A stretch of 64,000 nt of DNA from Oscillospiraceae bacterium (GCA_022508805.1 JAFLUM010000008.1:9238-73237); one strand, 5' to 3'; positions 27,592 through 38,533 are shown, counted from the first letter of the stretch. Numbers and translations are program-made. The notes: generated by a model from the sequence alone, not told the origin.

Positions 27592-28947
27592 ATGAACATC
27601 GTAATTGTGGGCGACGGTAAGGTCGGCGCGGCCCTTGCGGAAAATCTTTCGGGAGAGGGACACAGCGTTGTCGTTATCGACCATGACCCGAAAATCGTTG
27701 AGCAAATGGTCAATTCGTATGACGTTATGGGCATTTGCGGCAACGGCGCCAGCTATGACGTGCAAAAGGAAGCGGGAGTCGGGGACGCCCATCTGTTTAT
27801 TGCCGCCACCTCCTCTGACGAGCTTAATATACTCGGCTGTCTTGTAGCCAAAAAAATCGGCGCAGCGCACACTATTGCGAGGGTTCGCAATCCCGAGTAT
27901 TTAAAACAGCTCCCGTTTTTTAAGGATGAGCTGGGACTTAGCATGGTCGTAAATCCCGAATACGATGCGGCAAACGAAATAGCCAAGGTACTTCGCTTTC
28001 CAAACGCGATAAATATTGAGACGTTTTCACGCGGAAGCGTGGATCTTGCCGAGCTGAAGATCTCGGACGGCAACCCACTCTGTGATATGGCCCTTTCTGA
28101 TATTTTCGGCGCATTCAAAACGAAAATACTCATATGTGCCGTTCAACGCAAGGGTGAAGTGTTTATTCCCCGCGGTGATTTTGTACTTAAAAGAGGCGAC
28201 AAAATACACGTTACGGCACCTCGAAACGAGCTTGTCAACTTTATGAAAAAGCTGGGTATATACAAACACCGCACAAAGCATATTATGATAATCGGCGGCG
28301 GAAAAATGGGTTATTACCTTGCCCGTCAGCTTTCGGAAACAGGCGGATATCACGTTAAGATAATTGAGATCGACGAAAAACGCTGTGAGAAGCTCTGCAC
28401 ACTTCTGCCCCACGCCGATATAGTTCACGGAGACGGAACGGACCGATATGTCCTTTATGAACAGGGTCTTGAAAATCAGGATGCCTTCGTCGCCCTGACC
28501 ACCATTGACGAGGAAAATATTATTTCTTCAATGTATGCGTCCTCACTTGGAATAAGCAAAACCGTTGCAAAGGTCAACCGCATTTCTTATCAGGTGCTTG
28601 AGGGCATCGGAATGGACAGTGCCTTTTCCTCCAAAACTATAGCTGCCAACAGGATAATCGGCTATGTCCGTGCCCTTGAGAACTCGGGTGAATCCAGCGT
28701 TCAGACGCTTTATAAGCTGGTGGGCGGACTTGTTGAAGCACTGGAATTTAAAATCACGGCGGATTTTAGGGGGATCGGAATTCCGCTTAAAGATCTTGAT
28801 ATACGCAACGACACGCTTATTTGCAGCATAACAAGGAACGGTAAGGTCTTGTTCCCCGGCGGCGACGACTGCATTGAGAAGGGCGATAACGTCATTGTGG
28901 TTTCAAAAAGCAAGCAATTCAGAAGTATAAATGAAATTTTTAAATGA
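27592..28947 (+). CDS. trkA: Trk potassium uptake regulatory subunit TrkA
   Basis: The 451-residue cytosolic protein gates the TrkH channel in response to nucleotides. It has two tandem RCK units: the first Rossmann motif VGDGKVGAALAENL at the N-terminus and the second GGGKMGYYLARQL near residue 226, each followed by an RCK-C domain (the second ends about 445). AAGGAT precedes the ATG at 27592; an upstream in-frame start would add 12 unlikely residues. It is followed 44 bp later by trkH. Confidence 0.93.
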   Translation: MNIVIVGDGKVGAALAENLSGEGHSVVVIDHDPKIVEQMVNSYDVMGICGNGASYDVQKEAGVGDAHLFIAATSSDELNILGCLVAKKIGAAHTIARVRNPEYLKQLPFFKDELGLSMVVNPEYDAANEIAKVLRFPNAINIETFSRGSVDLAELKISDGNPLCDMALSDIFGAFKTKILICAVQRKGEVFIPRGDFVLKRGDKIHVTAPRNELVNFMKKLGIYKHRTKHIMIIGGGKMGYYLARQLSETGGYHVKIIEIDEKRCEKLCTLLPHADIVHGDGTDRYVLYEQGLENQDAFVALTTIDEENIISSMYASSLGISKTVAKVNRISYQVLEGIGMDSAFSSKTIAANRIIGYVRALENSGESSVQTLYKLVGGLVEALEFKITADFRGIGIPLKDLDIRNDTLICSITRNGKVLFPGGDDCIEKGDNVIVVSKSKQFRSINEIFK

Positions 28948-28991
28948 AAGGATCGGGTCGGGCAAGGCTCCGTGTCCGCATATAAGTATTT

Positions 28992-30443
28992 ATGAATTAT
29001 AAAATGGTATTTAAAGTCGTCGGACGGCTTTTACAGGTGGAAGCGGCACTGATGCTGCTGCCGTTTGCGGTATCGCTCTATTACCGTGAAAGTCCGACAC
29101 TGACGGTTATTTACTGCGCCGTAATTGCGGCACTTGCCCTGACGGGCTCTGCCCTTACGCTTGCAAAGGTAAAAACAAAAAGCATTTATGCCCGCGAAGG
29201 ATTTTTAATTGTGGCACTGTCTTGGGTGATGATGTCACTTTTCGGAGCATTGCCGTTTTTCATATCCGGCGCTATCCCCTCTTTTGTGGACGCCCTTTTT
29301 GAAACGGTATCGGGCTTTACGACAACGGGCTCGACTATTCTTTCAAATATTGAAGCATTGCCGAAAAGTCTGCTTTTTTGGCGTGCCTTTACACACTGGA
29401 TAGGCGGAATGGGAATAATCGTTTTCGTTTTGGCAATTTTACCGCAGAACGATATGCAGTCCATGCACATAATGAGGGCTGAGGTTCCCGGACCGACCGT
29501 TGGAAAACTCGTTTCAAAGACAAGGGTCACTGCAAGAATTTTATATTTTATTTACTCCTTTTTTACGCTTGCCGAGACAGTTGCACTGCTCTGCTGTAAG
29601 CTCTCGCTTTTTGACAGCGTTACAACGGCATTTGCCACCGCAGGCACGGGAGGCTTTGCTATCAAAAACGCAAGCATTGCCGCATATGATAATATTGCCG
29701 CTGAGATAGTTATTACTCTGTTCATGCTGCTGTTCGGCGTGAATTTCAATCTGTTTTATCTTATTGTAATAAGGCAGATAAAGCGTGTTTTCAAAAGCGA
29801 GGAGTTGTGGACATATATTGGTATATTTGCCGTAAGTACGGCTGTTATAGCCGCTGACATCTACCCGCTTGTAAACTCAGTGGGAACGGCTTTGCGGCAA
29901 TCGGGCTTTCAAGTGGCGTCAATAGTGACGACAACAGGATTTGTAACCGCAGACTTTACCAAATGGCCCACTCTTTCGCAGTTTATCATATTTATGCTGA
30001 CCTTCTGCGGAGCGTGTGCAGGTTCGACTGGCGGCGGACTTAAGGTCGGCAGAATTATGATACTTGTTAAGGCGGGTATACGCGAGATGCGCCGTGCAAT
30101 AAACCCGCGCAGCGTCAAATGTATCAAGCTGGACGGCGCAGTGATCGATAAGGAAATCGTATCGACTACCTGCGTATATTTCCTTATATATATGCTGGTA
30201 ATTGCATTCTCTTCCATTATCGTTTCGCTCGACAATTTTGATATGATCACGACCTTATCGTCAGTCGTAACCTGCATTAACAACGTGGGTCCCGGATTTG
30301 GCGGAGTAGGTCCTGTTGAAAATTTTGCCGGGCTTTCCGTTCTTTCTAAATTGGTTCTGAGCGCGGATATGCTTGTCGGCAGGCTTGAAATTTTCCCGAT
30401 GATAATACTGTTTATGCCCTCAGTCTGGAAGAAAAACGCATAA
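28992..30443 (+). CDS. trkH: Potassium channel subunit TrkH
   Basis: The 483-residue membrane protein forms the K+ pore. Four P-loop-like selectivity segments with their Gly are recognisable: SGFTTTGSTIL, ATAGTGGFAI, VTTTGFVTAD and NNVGPGFGGVGP. The ATG at 28992 lacks a strong ribosome site; the next Met, four residues in, is an alternative. The trkA-trkH-alr run has short gaps and probably forms one transcript. Confidence 0.93.
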   Translation: MNYKMVFKVVGRLLQVEAALMLLPFAVSLYYRESPTLTVIYCAVIAALALTGSALTLAKVKTKSIYAREGFLIVALSWVMMSLFGALPFFISGAIPSFVDALFETVSGFTTTGSTILSNIEALPKSLLFWRAFTHWIGGMGIIVFVLAILPQNDMQSMHIMRAEVPGPTVGKLVSKTRVTARILYFIYSFFTLAETVALLCCKLSLFDSVTTAFATAGTGGFAIKNASIAAYDNIAAEIVITLFMLLFGVNFNLFYLIVIRQIKRVFKSEELWTYIGIFAVSTAVIAADIYPLVNSVGTALRQSGFQVASIVTTTGFVTADFTKWPTLSQFIIFMLTFCGACAGSTGGGLKVGRIMILVKAGIREMRRAINPRSVKCIKLDGAVIDKEIVSTTCVYFLIYMLVIAFSSIIVSLDNFDMITTLSSVVTCINNVGPGFGGVGPVENFAGLSVLSKLVLSADMLVGRLEIFPMIILFMPSVWKKNA

Positions 30444-30466
30444 TATTTAAGTAAAACGGTGATAAA

Positions 30467-31615
30467 ATGTTGCCAAAAAGAGTTTATGCAGCGATAAATC
30501 TTGATAATATTCAAAAAAATGTCCGCTCCGTTATGAACCGGCTGGACGATGACATAAAAATTATGGGCATCGTCAAGGCGAATGCATACGGTCACGGCGC
30601 TGTCGAGGTCGCTGAGGCGATTTTGGAAACAGGCGTTACCGATCTCGGCGTTGCGACTGTCGGTGAGGCGGTCGAGCTGCGCCGTAACGGTATAACCTGT
30701 CCCATTCTTGTGCTCGGTAGGATTTTTAAGGAAGATGTTCCTCTTGCCGTTAAACACGGCGTCGATGTAACAATATCCGACATTGACGGCGCAAAGGAGT
30801 TATGGGCAGAGGCAACGCGGCAGGGAAAAAGGGCAGGCGTATACGTAAAAATAGACACAGGTATGGGCAGGATCGGTTTTCAGCCCAATGACGACGGTTT
30901 TGAGAGTATAAAAAGCATTTTCGAGATGGACGAACTTAAAATCCTCGGCGCGTTTACTCATTTTGCCTGTGCAGACTGCGTTGATAAAGCTTCAGCAAAT
31001 ATTCAGAGAGACAAATTCATCTCGTTTACCGATAAAATTACAGCGGCAGGGTATCCCCTGCCCGTCCGTCATATGTATAACAGTGCAGCATCTATGGAGC
31101 TTAGCGGTTATGTAGGTGATATGGTAAGATTAGGTGTTATGATGTACGGACTTTATCCCTCTGAGGAGATGAACCGTGAGTATAAGCTGTATCCGGCGAT
31201 GGAGTTTAAAAGCAGCATTTCGTTCATAAAAGATGCCCCTAAAGGCTTTACCGTCAGCTACGGCTCGACCTTTACCACCGAAAAAGCGACAAAAATCGCC
31301 ACCGTGCCCGTAGGCTACGGTGACGGATACCCGAGATACCTTTCAAATAAAGGCGAAGTCATAATTAAAGGCGTGCGCTGCCCCATAATCGGCAGAATTT
31401 GTATGGACCAGTTTATGGTCGATATCAGCGCTCTCCCAAATGCGGTTGTAGGCGACGAGGTCACACTTATCGGCACGGACGGCAACGAGACCATAACCGT
31501 TGAAGATTTAAGCGACCCCGTATACCGATTCAATTATGAATTCTGCTGTCTTATAGCGGGACGTGTTCCAAGAGTTTATATAAAGAACGGCGAGGTAATT
31601 AAAATTAAAGAATAA
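30467..31615 (+). CDS. alr: Alanine racemase
   Basis: This PLP enzyme makes D-alanine for peptidoglycan. The PLP lysine is Lys37 in VKANAYGHG, and the second catalytic residue is the Tyr of VSYGSTF near 265. The 382-residue length is standard. Alr may also influence spore germination, but nothing here addresses that. It is followed by a strong terminator. Confidence 0.96.
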   Translation: MLPKRVYAAINLDNIQKNVRSVMNRLDDDIKIMGIVKANAYGHGAVEVAEAILETGVTDLGVATVGEAVELRRNGITCPILVLGRIFKEDVPLAVKHGVDVTISDIDGAKELWAEATRQGKRAGVYVKIDTGMGRIGFQPNDDGFESIKSIFEMDELKILGAFTHFACADCVDKASANIQRDKFISFTDKITAAGYPLPVRHMYNSAASMELSGYVGDMVRLGVMMYGLYPSEEMNREYKLYPAMEFKSSISFIKDAPKGFTVSYGSTFTTEKATKIATVPVGYGDGYPRYLSNKGEVIIKGVRCPIIGRICMDQFMVDISALPNAVVGDEVTLIGTDGNETITVEDLSDPVYRFNYEFCCLIAGRVPRVYIKNGEVIKIKE

Positions 31616-31622
31616 AAAGCAA

Positions 31623-31656
31623 AACGGAGCAGCCGAAGCTACTCCGTTACTTTTTT
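31623..31656. terminator. Terminator after alr
   Basis: AACGGAGCAGC pairs with GCTACTCCGTT with one mismatch around a CGAA tetraloop, followed by a run of six or more Ts on the plus strand. Confidence 0.85.
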
Positions 31657-31666
31657 AACTGTTAAA

Positions 31667-32206
31667 TCATAATTGAAAAATTCCGTAGGTCAGTCCCGAC
31701 ATAATAAAGCCTGCGATGAGCACGCCTATGGCGATTATGGGCAATGACTTTTTCATACGGATGTCGAGAAGCGCCGCCATCAGTGCGCCTGTCCAGCCGC
31801 CTGTACCGGGCAACGGTATAGCTACGAACAAAAGCAGTCCCCACGCCTCATATCTTAATACTTTTTCTTTATTTTTATCAGTCTTTTTTTCTAATCTCTC
31901 AATAATATTTGCAAAGAACTTAAAGCGGCGAAGAAACGCGAAAATCTTTCTGATAAACAGGATAATAAACGGTATTGGCAGCATATTGGCGGCATAGCAG
32001 ATCAGAAATGCTTTCAAAAAATCCATTTCCATAAGCCGTGCCGCGATCATTCCGCCGCGAAGCTCCACAACGGGTAAAAGAGAAATAATAAATACCACAA
32101 GCTCTTCGGGAAGCTTGTCCTGAAAGAAGTTTATAATGATATCTACTAAGCCCTCAGCCACTTCCAACCGCCATACGGTACTGATCAGCAGTACCGATCC
32201 TTTCAT
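31667..32206 (-). CDS. COG2426-type small multidrug export / membrane protein
   Basis: The 179-residue integral membrane protein has about four to five hydrophobic helices, with the family motifs LPVVELRGG(M)I and IPLPGTGGWTGAL. The name 'small multi-drug export' comes from homology and is not well supported by function; the PGTGxWTG motif resembles re-entrant loops of SNARE-associated/DedA-like proteins. Its start overlaps the end of the Nudix fusion by 4 bp. Confidence 0.75.
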   Translation of the reverse strand: MKGSVLLISTVWRLEVAEGLVDIIINFFQDKLPEELVVFIISLLPVVELRGGMIAARLMEMDFLKAFLICYAANMLPIPFIILFIRKIFAFLRRFKFFANIIERLEKKTDKNKEKVLRYEAWGLLLFVAIPLPGTGGWTGALMAALLDIRMKKSLPIIAIGVLIAGFIMSGLTYGIFQL

Positions 32207-32937
32207 ATTATTTTTGCGTTATCAAGATATTCTTGTGCTTTCTTCAAAATACGCCTGTCGTTGGGAAATTTGAGCGTGTTCATAGCCGAGTCGAAATTCG
32301 CCCAAACGTAATCATCGACCTCTTCGCGCTGGATAACGGTGTGCGTATCCTCCGTGGTAGCAAGAAAGATAATTACTCTTTTTTCAATACGGTTTTGCAA
32401 AACATATTCTGATTTTTGTCTGAAATCGGGCAAAATGCGTATTCTTATGCCCGCTTCCTCCAGCACCTCACGGTAAGCCGTCTCCCTCTCTCTTTCGCCG
32501 CGCTCCATATGCCCTTTCGGGAAGCCCCAAATCAGGCTTCGCTTGTTTTTAATAAGCAGGAAACGCACTTCGTTATTTATTATGCGGTAGACCACCGCAC
32601 CGCAGGAGCTTTCGTAAAGGCAGTTTATGTCGTAGCTGCCCAGCGGTTCGGCAAATGCTACGGCGTCCTCAATAGTATGGACGATATACCGCTTACTTTT
32701 GGGGGCGACCACAATGACGATGCCGTCCATATTTTTTCTTTTAATAACGGCGACTACTCGCCCCTCAAATACTCTTACGGCATGGGTCACGCCCATAATA
32801 TATGCGCCCCTGACAGGAGAGTGCGGGTCCAGTCCGCTTTCGACCACACCGTAATTTAAATCAAAGGTTAAATTTTTCTCACTGTCATAGGAGTGCATAG
32901 GGTCAGTCACCCTGACCCTTACATATCTTCCTAACAT
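32203..32937 (-). CDS. Inorganic-pyrophosphatase-like domain fused to Nudix hydrolase
   Basis: Residues about 1-100 resemble the short Firmicutes pyrophosphatase-like proteins (TFDLNYGVVESG in place of the usual VNYGYIPG, then GAYIMGV, FEGRVVAVIKR and VVAP), but the acidic residues expected before AYIMG are missing, so catalysis there is doubtful. Residues 110-240 are a Nudix domain with a perfect box at 142-164: G-x5-E-x7-REVLEEAGI. The protein probably cleaves a nucleoside diphosphate linked to another moiety; the N-terminal domain may bind the product pyrophosphate or phosphate. It is translationally coupled to the COG2426 protein. GGGAG precedes the ATG. Confidence 0.8.
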   Translation of the reverse strand: MLGRYVRVRVTDPMHSYDSEKNLTFDLNYGVVESGLDPHSPVRGAYIMGVTHAVRVFEGRVVAVIKRKNMDGIVIVVAPKSKRYIVHTIEDAVAFAEPLGSYDINCLYESSCGAVVYRIINNEVRFLLIKNKRSLIWGFPKGHMERGERERETAYREVLEEAGIRIRILPDFRQKSEYVLQNRIEKRVIIFLATTEDTHTVIQREEVDDYVWANFDSAMNTLKFPNDRRILKKAQEYLDNAKII

Positions 32938-33131
32938 ATGTACCTACTCCCGGATCAAAACTAAAACTGAGTATAATTATACTCGATTTTACTGTTTCTT
33001 GCAAGTGTATGCGGAATATTCTTCATTAAAAAATTATTAAAATTTGCTTTTTTTCAAAAAAAGCGTTGTGATTTTTCCCACATTGTTGTAAAATGTATTA
33101 GATTATATATCTATCGTGGGATGTGAAAATT

Positions 33132-34430
33132 TTGGCTGATAACCGTTTCAACAATTCAAACGACGATTTTGAAGATATTTTCAGTAATTCCTCAAAGAAT
33201 GACGAGTTTGAGGATATTTTCAGCGGCTCACCGAAGTCTTACAAATATGACGATATTTCATCGTTTTCAAACACACCGAGCGAATCGGACAGAGATACTC
33301 CTTACGGCAGTACGGACGATTATTTCGACAACGATTTTTCGGTGAAATACAACAGCGCCGTTCAAAACAGACGCCGCCAGGAAATACAGTACGGCGATGT
33401 GAACGATGTATACGGCGATATATCCTCAGGCGGCGACAAGCCTAAAAAAAATAAAAAACGCCACCCTGTCAGAAACACTGTATTGATTTTGTTGGCGCTC
33501 GTAATAGTCGCATTGTCGGCAGTGGGCTTTTACGGCTACAATACTGTACAAAAGCTGCTTTCTTCCTTTAACACCGATGAACAGCTTACAGACAACGAAT
33601 ATATTTCATCGGCCCAGCTTTACAGCGACCCCGATCAAATAAACATTCTGCTTGTTGGCGTCGACGCACGTGAAGGTGATACCGTTTCACGCTCCGACAC
33701 GATGATGCTGCTTACTATCGACAACAAAAACAGTCAGCTTAAGCTCACGTCTTTTTTGCGTGATTCCTATGTACAGATCGCAGGCGGTAAAAAAGAAAAA
33801 CTGAATGCCTCATTCTTCAGGGGCGGAATTCAAATGCTTGCGGATACGCTGGAATTAAATTTCAAGGTGGATATTCCCTATTATGTACTTGTGGACTTTG
33901 AGATATTCACCGCTATCGTTGACGAGCTTGGCGGTATAAACGTTGACGTTACTGAGAAAGAAAGCGACTATACCTACAATTCCGGCAAGGTAAAGGTCCC
34001 CGTCAGAATTGAGGCAGGCGAAAACGTTCTGCTTAACGGCGAGCAGGCACTGTGGTACAGCAGAATTCGGTATCTTGATTCCGACTTTATGCGCACACAG
34101 CGTCAGCGTAAGGTCATATCGGCAATAGTAGATAAGGCCCGTCAGCAAAAGCCTTGGGAACTTTTAGAGCTTGCCGAAACGATAATACCTATGGTCAAGA
34201 CAAATTTATCATCCGATGAAATGATGAAATTCGGTTTTGACGCACTTAGAAATAAAGCGTATAATTACGATATTGTTCAACAGCAAATACCTGCCGACGG
34301 CACGTGGTCAAGCAAAATCATTTCCGGCGTGGGCGACAGTCTTGTGATGGATATTGACGAGAACGTGAACATTCTCCATAATTTTTTACAGGATAAACAG
34401 GTCGTTGAACATACAACTAGAGCATCATAA
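33132..34430 (+). CDS. LytR-CpsA-Psr (LCP) family cell-wall ligase
   Basis: LCP proteins transfer undecaprenyl-linked polymers onto peptidoglycan outside the membrane. The 432-residue protein has an acidic disordered cytosolic N-terminus (about 1-105), one transmembrane helix (about 115-137, VLILLALVIVALSAVGFYGY) and the LCP domain from about 165 (INILLVGVDAR, SRSDTMML, SFLRDSYV, RIRYLDSDFMRTQRQRKVI). The N-terminus holds a duplicated unit, DDFEDIFSNSSK and DEFEDIFSGSPK. I favour TTG at 33132, spaced from GGGA; the GTG at 33123 is too close to it. Confidence 0.88.
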   Translation: MADNRFNNSNDDFEDIFSNSSKNDEFEDIFSGSPKSYKYDDISSFSNTPSESDRDTPYGSTDDYFDNDFSVKYNSAVQNRRRQEIQYGDVNDVYGDISSGGDKPKKNKKRHPVRNTVLILLALVIVALSAVGFYGYNTVQKLLSSFNTDEQLTDNEYISSAQLYSDPDQINILLVGVDAREGDTVSRSDTMMLLTIDNKNSQLKLTSFLRDSYVQIAGGKKEKLNASFFRGGIQMLADTLELNFKVDIPYYVLVDFEIFTAIVDELGGINVDVTEKESDYTYNSGKVKVPVRIEAGENVLLNGEQALWYSRIRYLDSDFMRTQRQRKVISAIVDKARQQKPWELLELAETIIPMVKTNLSSDEMMKFGFDALRNKAYNYDIVQQQIPADGTWSSKIISGVGDSLVMDIDENVNILHNFLQDKQVVEHTTRAS

Positions 34431-34441
34431 TATCCCCTTGA

Positions 34442-35968
<1,527 letters not shown>

Positions 35969-36009
35969 AAAGACAGTATAGAAATTTATTTAAAGGAAAG
36001 AGTGATCTT

Positions 36010-36801
36010 ATGGCGGCAAAATGTCCTGAATGCGGTCATACCCTTAAATTTTGGAATATCAAGGCGGAATGCCCGAAATGCAAAACGAATATTCCCAACT
36101 ACAAATGGGAGGAAAGACTGGAGGCTGACGCTGACACAGCCGAGCACGCTTTTGCGAGACTTCATTACAGAACGAAGAACTTTAAAAGCGCCGTTTTCGG
36201 TTCAAAACTCCGCATTGCCCGTCTTGTACTGACCTTTGCCCCGCTGATCGCTCTCGTTCTTCCGCTTTATAAATTCACGGTCACTCTCCCTTTCTACAGC
36301 GGAGAAAAAACAGTTTCGTTTTTGACCTTTGTGCTTGATTATCTGCTTAAAACAGATATCGGCAGCGTTATTAAGCTTTTGGGTGCGGATGTACTGGGCG
36401 GCGCTGCAATGGCCGTAGTGGTTGCCTGCGGGTTGCTGCTTCTTGCCGTTGCGTGCGGAGTGCTTAACTTCTTCGTACTCCTTATAGCAGGCATTAAAAT
36501 GCGATATCTTATGAATGTTATTCTTAACTGCATAAGCATGGTTTCATTCGGCGTTGCGGCATTTTTCTTTATAAACTTTACAAATGCCTGCGCAGAGCTT
36601 GGCGGAGGAATCATTACGAACTGCAGTCTCGGCTACGGATTTATTGTGGGCGTTGTTCTTTTTGCGATAAACTTTGTAATGAATATTGTTGTCGGAAAAG
36701 GACTTAAAGACCAGCTTCACAGTCAGCCCTCCATAGACGAATTTGTGGAAAATGAAATTGCTGAGCTTCGTAAGCCTAAAGAGGAATCGGCAAAAGCATA
36801 A
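36010..36801 (+). CDS. Zinc-ribbon membrane protein of unknown function
   Basis: The 263-residue protein opens with a zinc ribbon (CPECGH and CPKCKTN at residues 5-24), followed by four to five transmembrane helices between about 70 and 235 and a charged C-terminal tail ending KEESAKA. No family assignment is clear. The ribbon would sit in the cytosol. GGAAAGAG precedes the start. A hairpin terminator follows. Confidence 0.7.
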   Translation: MAAKCPECGHTLKFWNIKAECPKCKTNIPNYKWEERLEADADTAEHAFARLHYRTKNFKSAVFGSKLRIARLVLTFAPLIALVLPLYKFTVTLPFYSGEKTVSFLTFVLDYLLKTDIGSVIKLLGADVLGGAAMAVVVACGLLLLAVACGVLNFFVLLIAGIKMRYLMNVILNCISMVSFGVAAFFFINFTNACAELGGGIITNCSLGYGFIVGVVLFAINFVMNIVVGKGLKDQLHSQPSIDEFVENEIAELRKPKEESAKA

Positions 36802-36828
36802 TACATACAGTCAAACATATTAAAGTTT

Positions 36829-36862
36829 ATCCCTCTCATATATTATATGGGAGGGATATTTT
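36829..36862 (+). terminator. Hairpin/T-run overlapping the ribosome site of the deacetylase gene
   Basis: ATCCCTCTCATAT (36829-36841) pairs with ATATGGGAGGGAT (36845-36857) around ATT, followed by ATTTTT. It has the shape of an intrinsic terminator for the gene ending at 36801, but its 3' arm contains GGGAGGG, the ribosome site of the next gene seven bases before its ATG. Confidence 0.65.
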
Positions 36863-36863
36863 T

Positions 36864-37625
36864 ATGAAAATATGGGTCTTTTCAAAGCGTGCGGTGCTCT
36901 CATTCATATGCCTTGTTTTATGTGCTGCTATTGCAGTTTTCGGATTTGCCGCTAAAGCGACCTCTGCATCGGCAGCAGCAAAGAAGCTACCTATATATGC
37001 CGTTGAAACCGATGAAAAGAAGGTCGCTGTAACATTTGATGCGGCGTGGACAAATCAGGATACTGATGAGCTTATTGAAATTCTCAAAAGGCATAACGCC
37101 AAAGCGACAGTTTTTATTGTGGGCGATTGGGCGGAAAAATTCCCCGAAAGTGTCAAAGCGTTTTATGATAACGGTCACACGGTGGCAAATCACTCTGACA
37201 CTCACAAGGCTTTTTCCAAATGCTCATATAAAGAAATAAGAGAGGAAATCCTTAACTGTAACGAAAAGTTAGAGGGCATAATCGACGACAAAGTGACACT
37301 TGTGCGTGCGCCGTCGGGCGATTATACCGACCAAAGCCTGTCAGTCGCGGCAGAGCTTAAAATGACGATGATCCAGTGGGACGTTGACAGCCTTGATTAC
37401 CGCGGACTTTCAGTCGAGGAGATCACCGACAGAGTTGTCTCACGCACGGTGAACGGCTCAATAATTCTTTTTCACAACGGTGTGGAAAATACCGCCGCTG
37501 CGCTCGAAAGTGTTCTTACTGCGCTGGGCGAAAAAGGCTATTCATTTGTGACCGTGGACGAACTGATATATAATGATAACTATTATCTTGACTTTACCGG
37601 ACGGCAGCACAGGTCGGACAGTTAA
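36864..37625 (+). CDS. pdaB: Polysaccharide deacetylase, PdaB-like
   Basis: The 253-residue exported NodB-fold protein has an N-terminal signal or anchor (residues 10-38). NodB motifs are TFDAAW (57-62, catalytic-base Asp59 present, second Asp of the usual TFDD replaced by Ala), the metal-binding HSDTH (110-114), RAPSGDY, and the late LFHNG. PdaB-type proteins with a non-DD first motif are known from spore formers, where they act in late spore maturation. Its symbol rests on this resemblance. It converges with the next gene after 5 bp. Confidence 0.75.
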   Translation: MKIWVFSKRAVLSFICLVLCAAIAVFGFAAKATSASAAAKKLPIYAVETDEKKVAVTFDAAWTNQDTDELIEILKRHNAKATVFIVGDWAEKFPESVKAFYDNGHTVANHSDTHKAFSKCSYKEIREEILNCNEKLEGIIDDKVTLVRAPSGDYTDQSLSVAAELKMTMIQWDVDSLDYRGLSVEEITDRVVSRTVNGSIILFHNGVENTAAALESVLTALGEKGYSFVTVDELIYNDNYYLDFTGRQHRSDS

Positions 37626-37630
37626 GAGCT

Positions 37631-38533
37631 TTACTTCTCAAAATATTCTCTTTTATTCGTCCCTATAAATATTGTGCGGTCGGTGATCCTCTGCCTGCCG
37701 TGGGTAGTCATATGCCCGCCGTGGTCAGCGGAGATAATTATGAGCCAGTCCTCTTCACTGTAGGTAGGGCGGCTCTCTATAGCCTTGATTATTTCATACG
37801 CATTTTTGTCACAGCAGGTGACCGCCTTGATGTACTGCGGATTTCTGTTCCAAAAGCCGAGAGGCGTTTCGTGTCCCGTGTGGTCGGGAAGCTCAAAAAT
37901 GCAGAATGAAATATCGCAATCCTCCTCAGTGACGGATTTTATCATCTGCTGTGTTATTTTGTCGTCATTATCCTCAGTCTGATTGAATTCAATAGGAAGG
38001 TTTTCATTATTTCCCTTTTCAATCTCCGCTTTGTAGGTATGTGAAAAATGAACAGGCCACGCGGAATTGAAAACAGTCCTTTTTCCTTTTTTGGCATATT
38101 CCAAAAGAACGGTTTCAGCCTTTTCTAAAGTTTCTTGCGCATAAACTCCCGTGTCCTTTGCCCATTTACCCGTGAGTACCGTCGCCCAACCCTGCGGCGT
38201 ACTCGTCTCCTGCAAAGCGCCATTTTCACCTCCCGTATAAGAGAGGTACAGACCGCCTTCGGCTCTAAGCTTTTCCAAAGCGCTGTATTTCGCGGCTGTA
38301 ATATATTTATCGTAATTTGATTTGAGCGCCATAACTACAGTATCCGCCCGTGCGCCGTCAAAGCCTATTATGGCGACCTTTTTCCGTTTGCCGCCGCTCT
38401 CCATATGGGCACGCACCGCCCTTGCCACAGCAGTCTGCGGAAGAGCATCAGATAATTTGTTATCAAATGCTCCGCTGTTGTCCACAAATGACATATATTT
38501 CTTTTTATTAAAAAATTCAAGTCCGTTCAACAT
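37631..38533 (-). CDS. Alkaline-phosphatase-superfamily phosphodiesterase (NPP-like)
   Basis: The 300-residue protein has the NPP/autotaxin-like metal-binding pattern: IIGFDGARADTV near the N-terminus, TSTPQGWATVLTG holding the probable Thr nucleophile, and ISADHGGHMTTHG at the C-terminus. There is no signal peptide. It probably cleaves nucleotide or lipid phosphodiesters. The start at 38533 follows AAAGGGGGAA; a longer frame from 38581 has no ribosome site. Confidence 0.82.
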   Translation of the reverse strand: MLNGLEFFNKKKYMSFVDNSGAFDNKLSDALPQTAVARAVRAHMESGGKRKKVAIIGFDGARADTVVMALKSNYDKYITAAKYSALEKLRAEGGLYLSYTGGENGALQETSTPQGWATVLTGKWAKDTGVYAQETLEKAETVLLEYAKKGKRTVFNSAWPVHFSHTYKAEIEKGNNENLPIEFNQTEDNDDKITQQMIKSVTEEDCDISFCIFELPDHTGHETPLGFWNRNPQYIKAVTCCDKNAYEIIKAIESRPTYSEEDWLIIISADHGGHMTTHGRQRITDRTIFIGTNKREYFEK

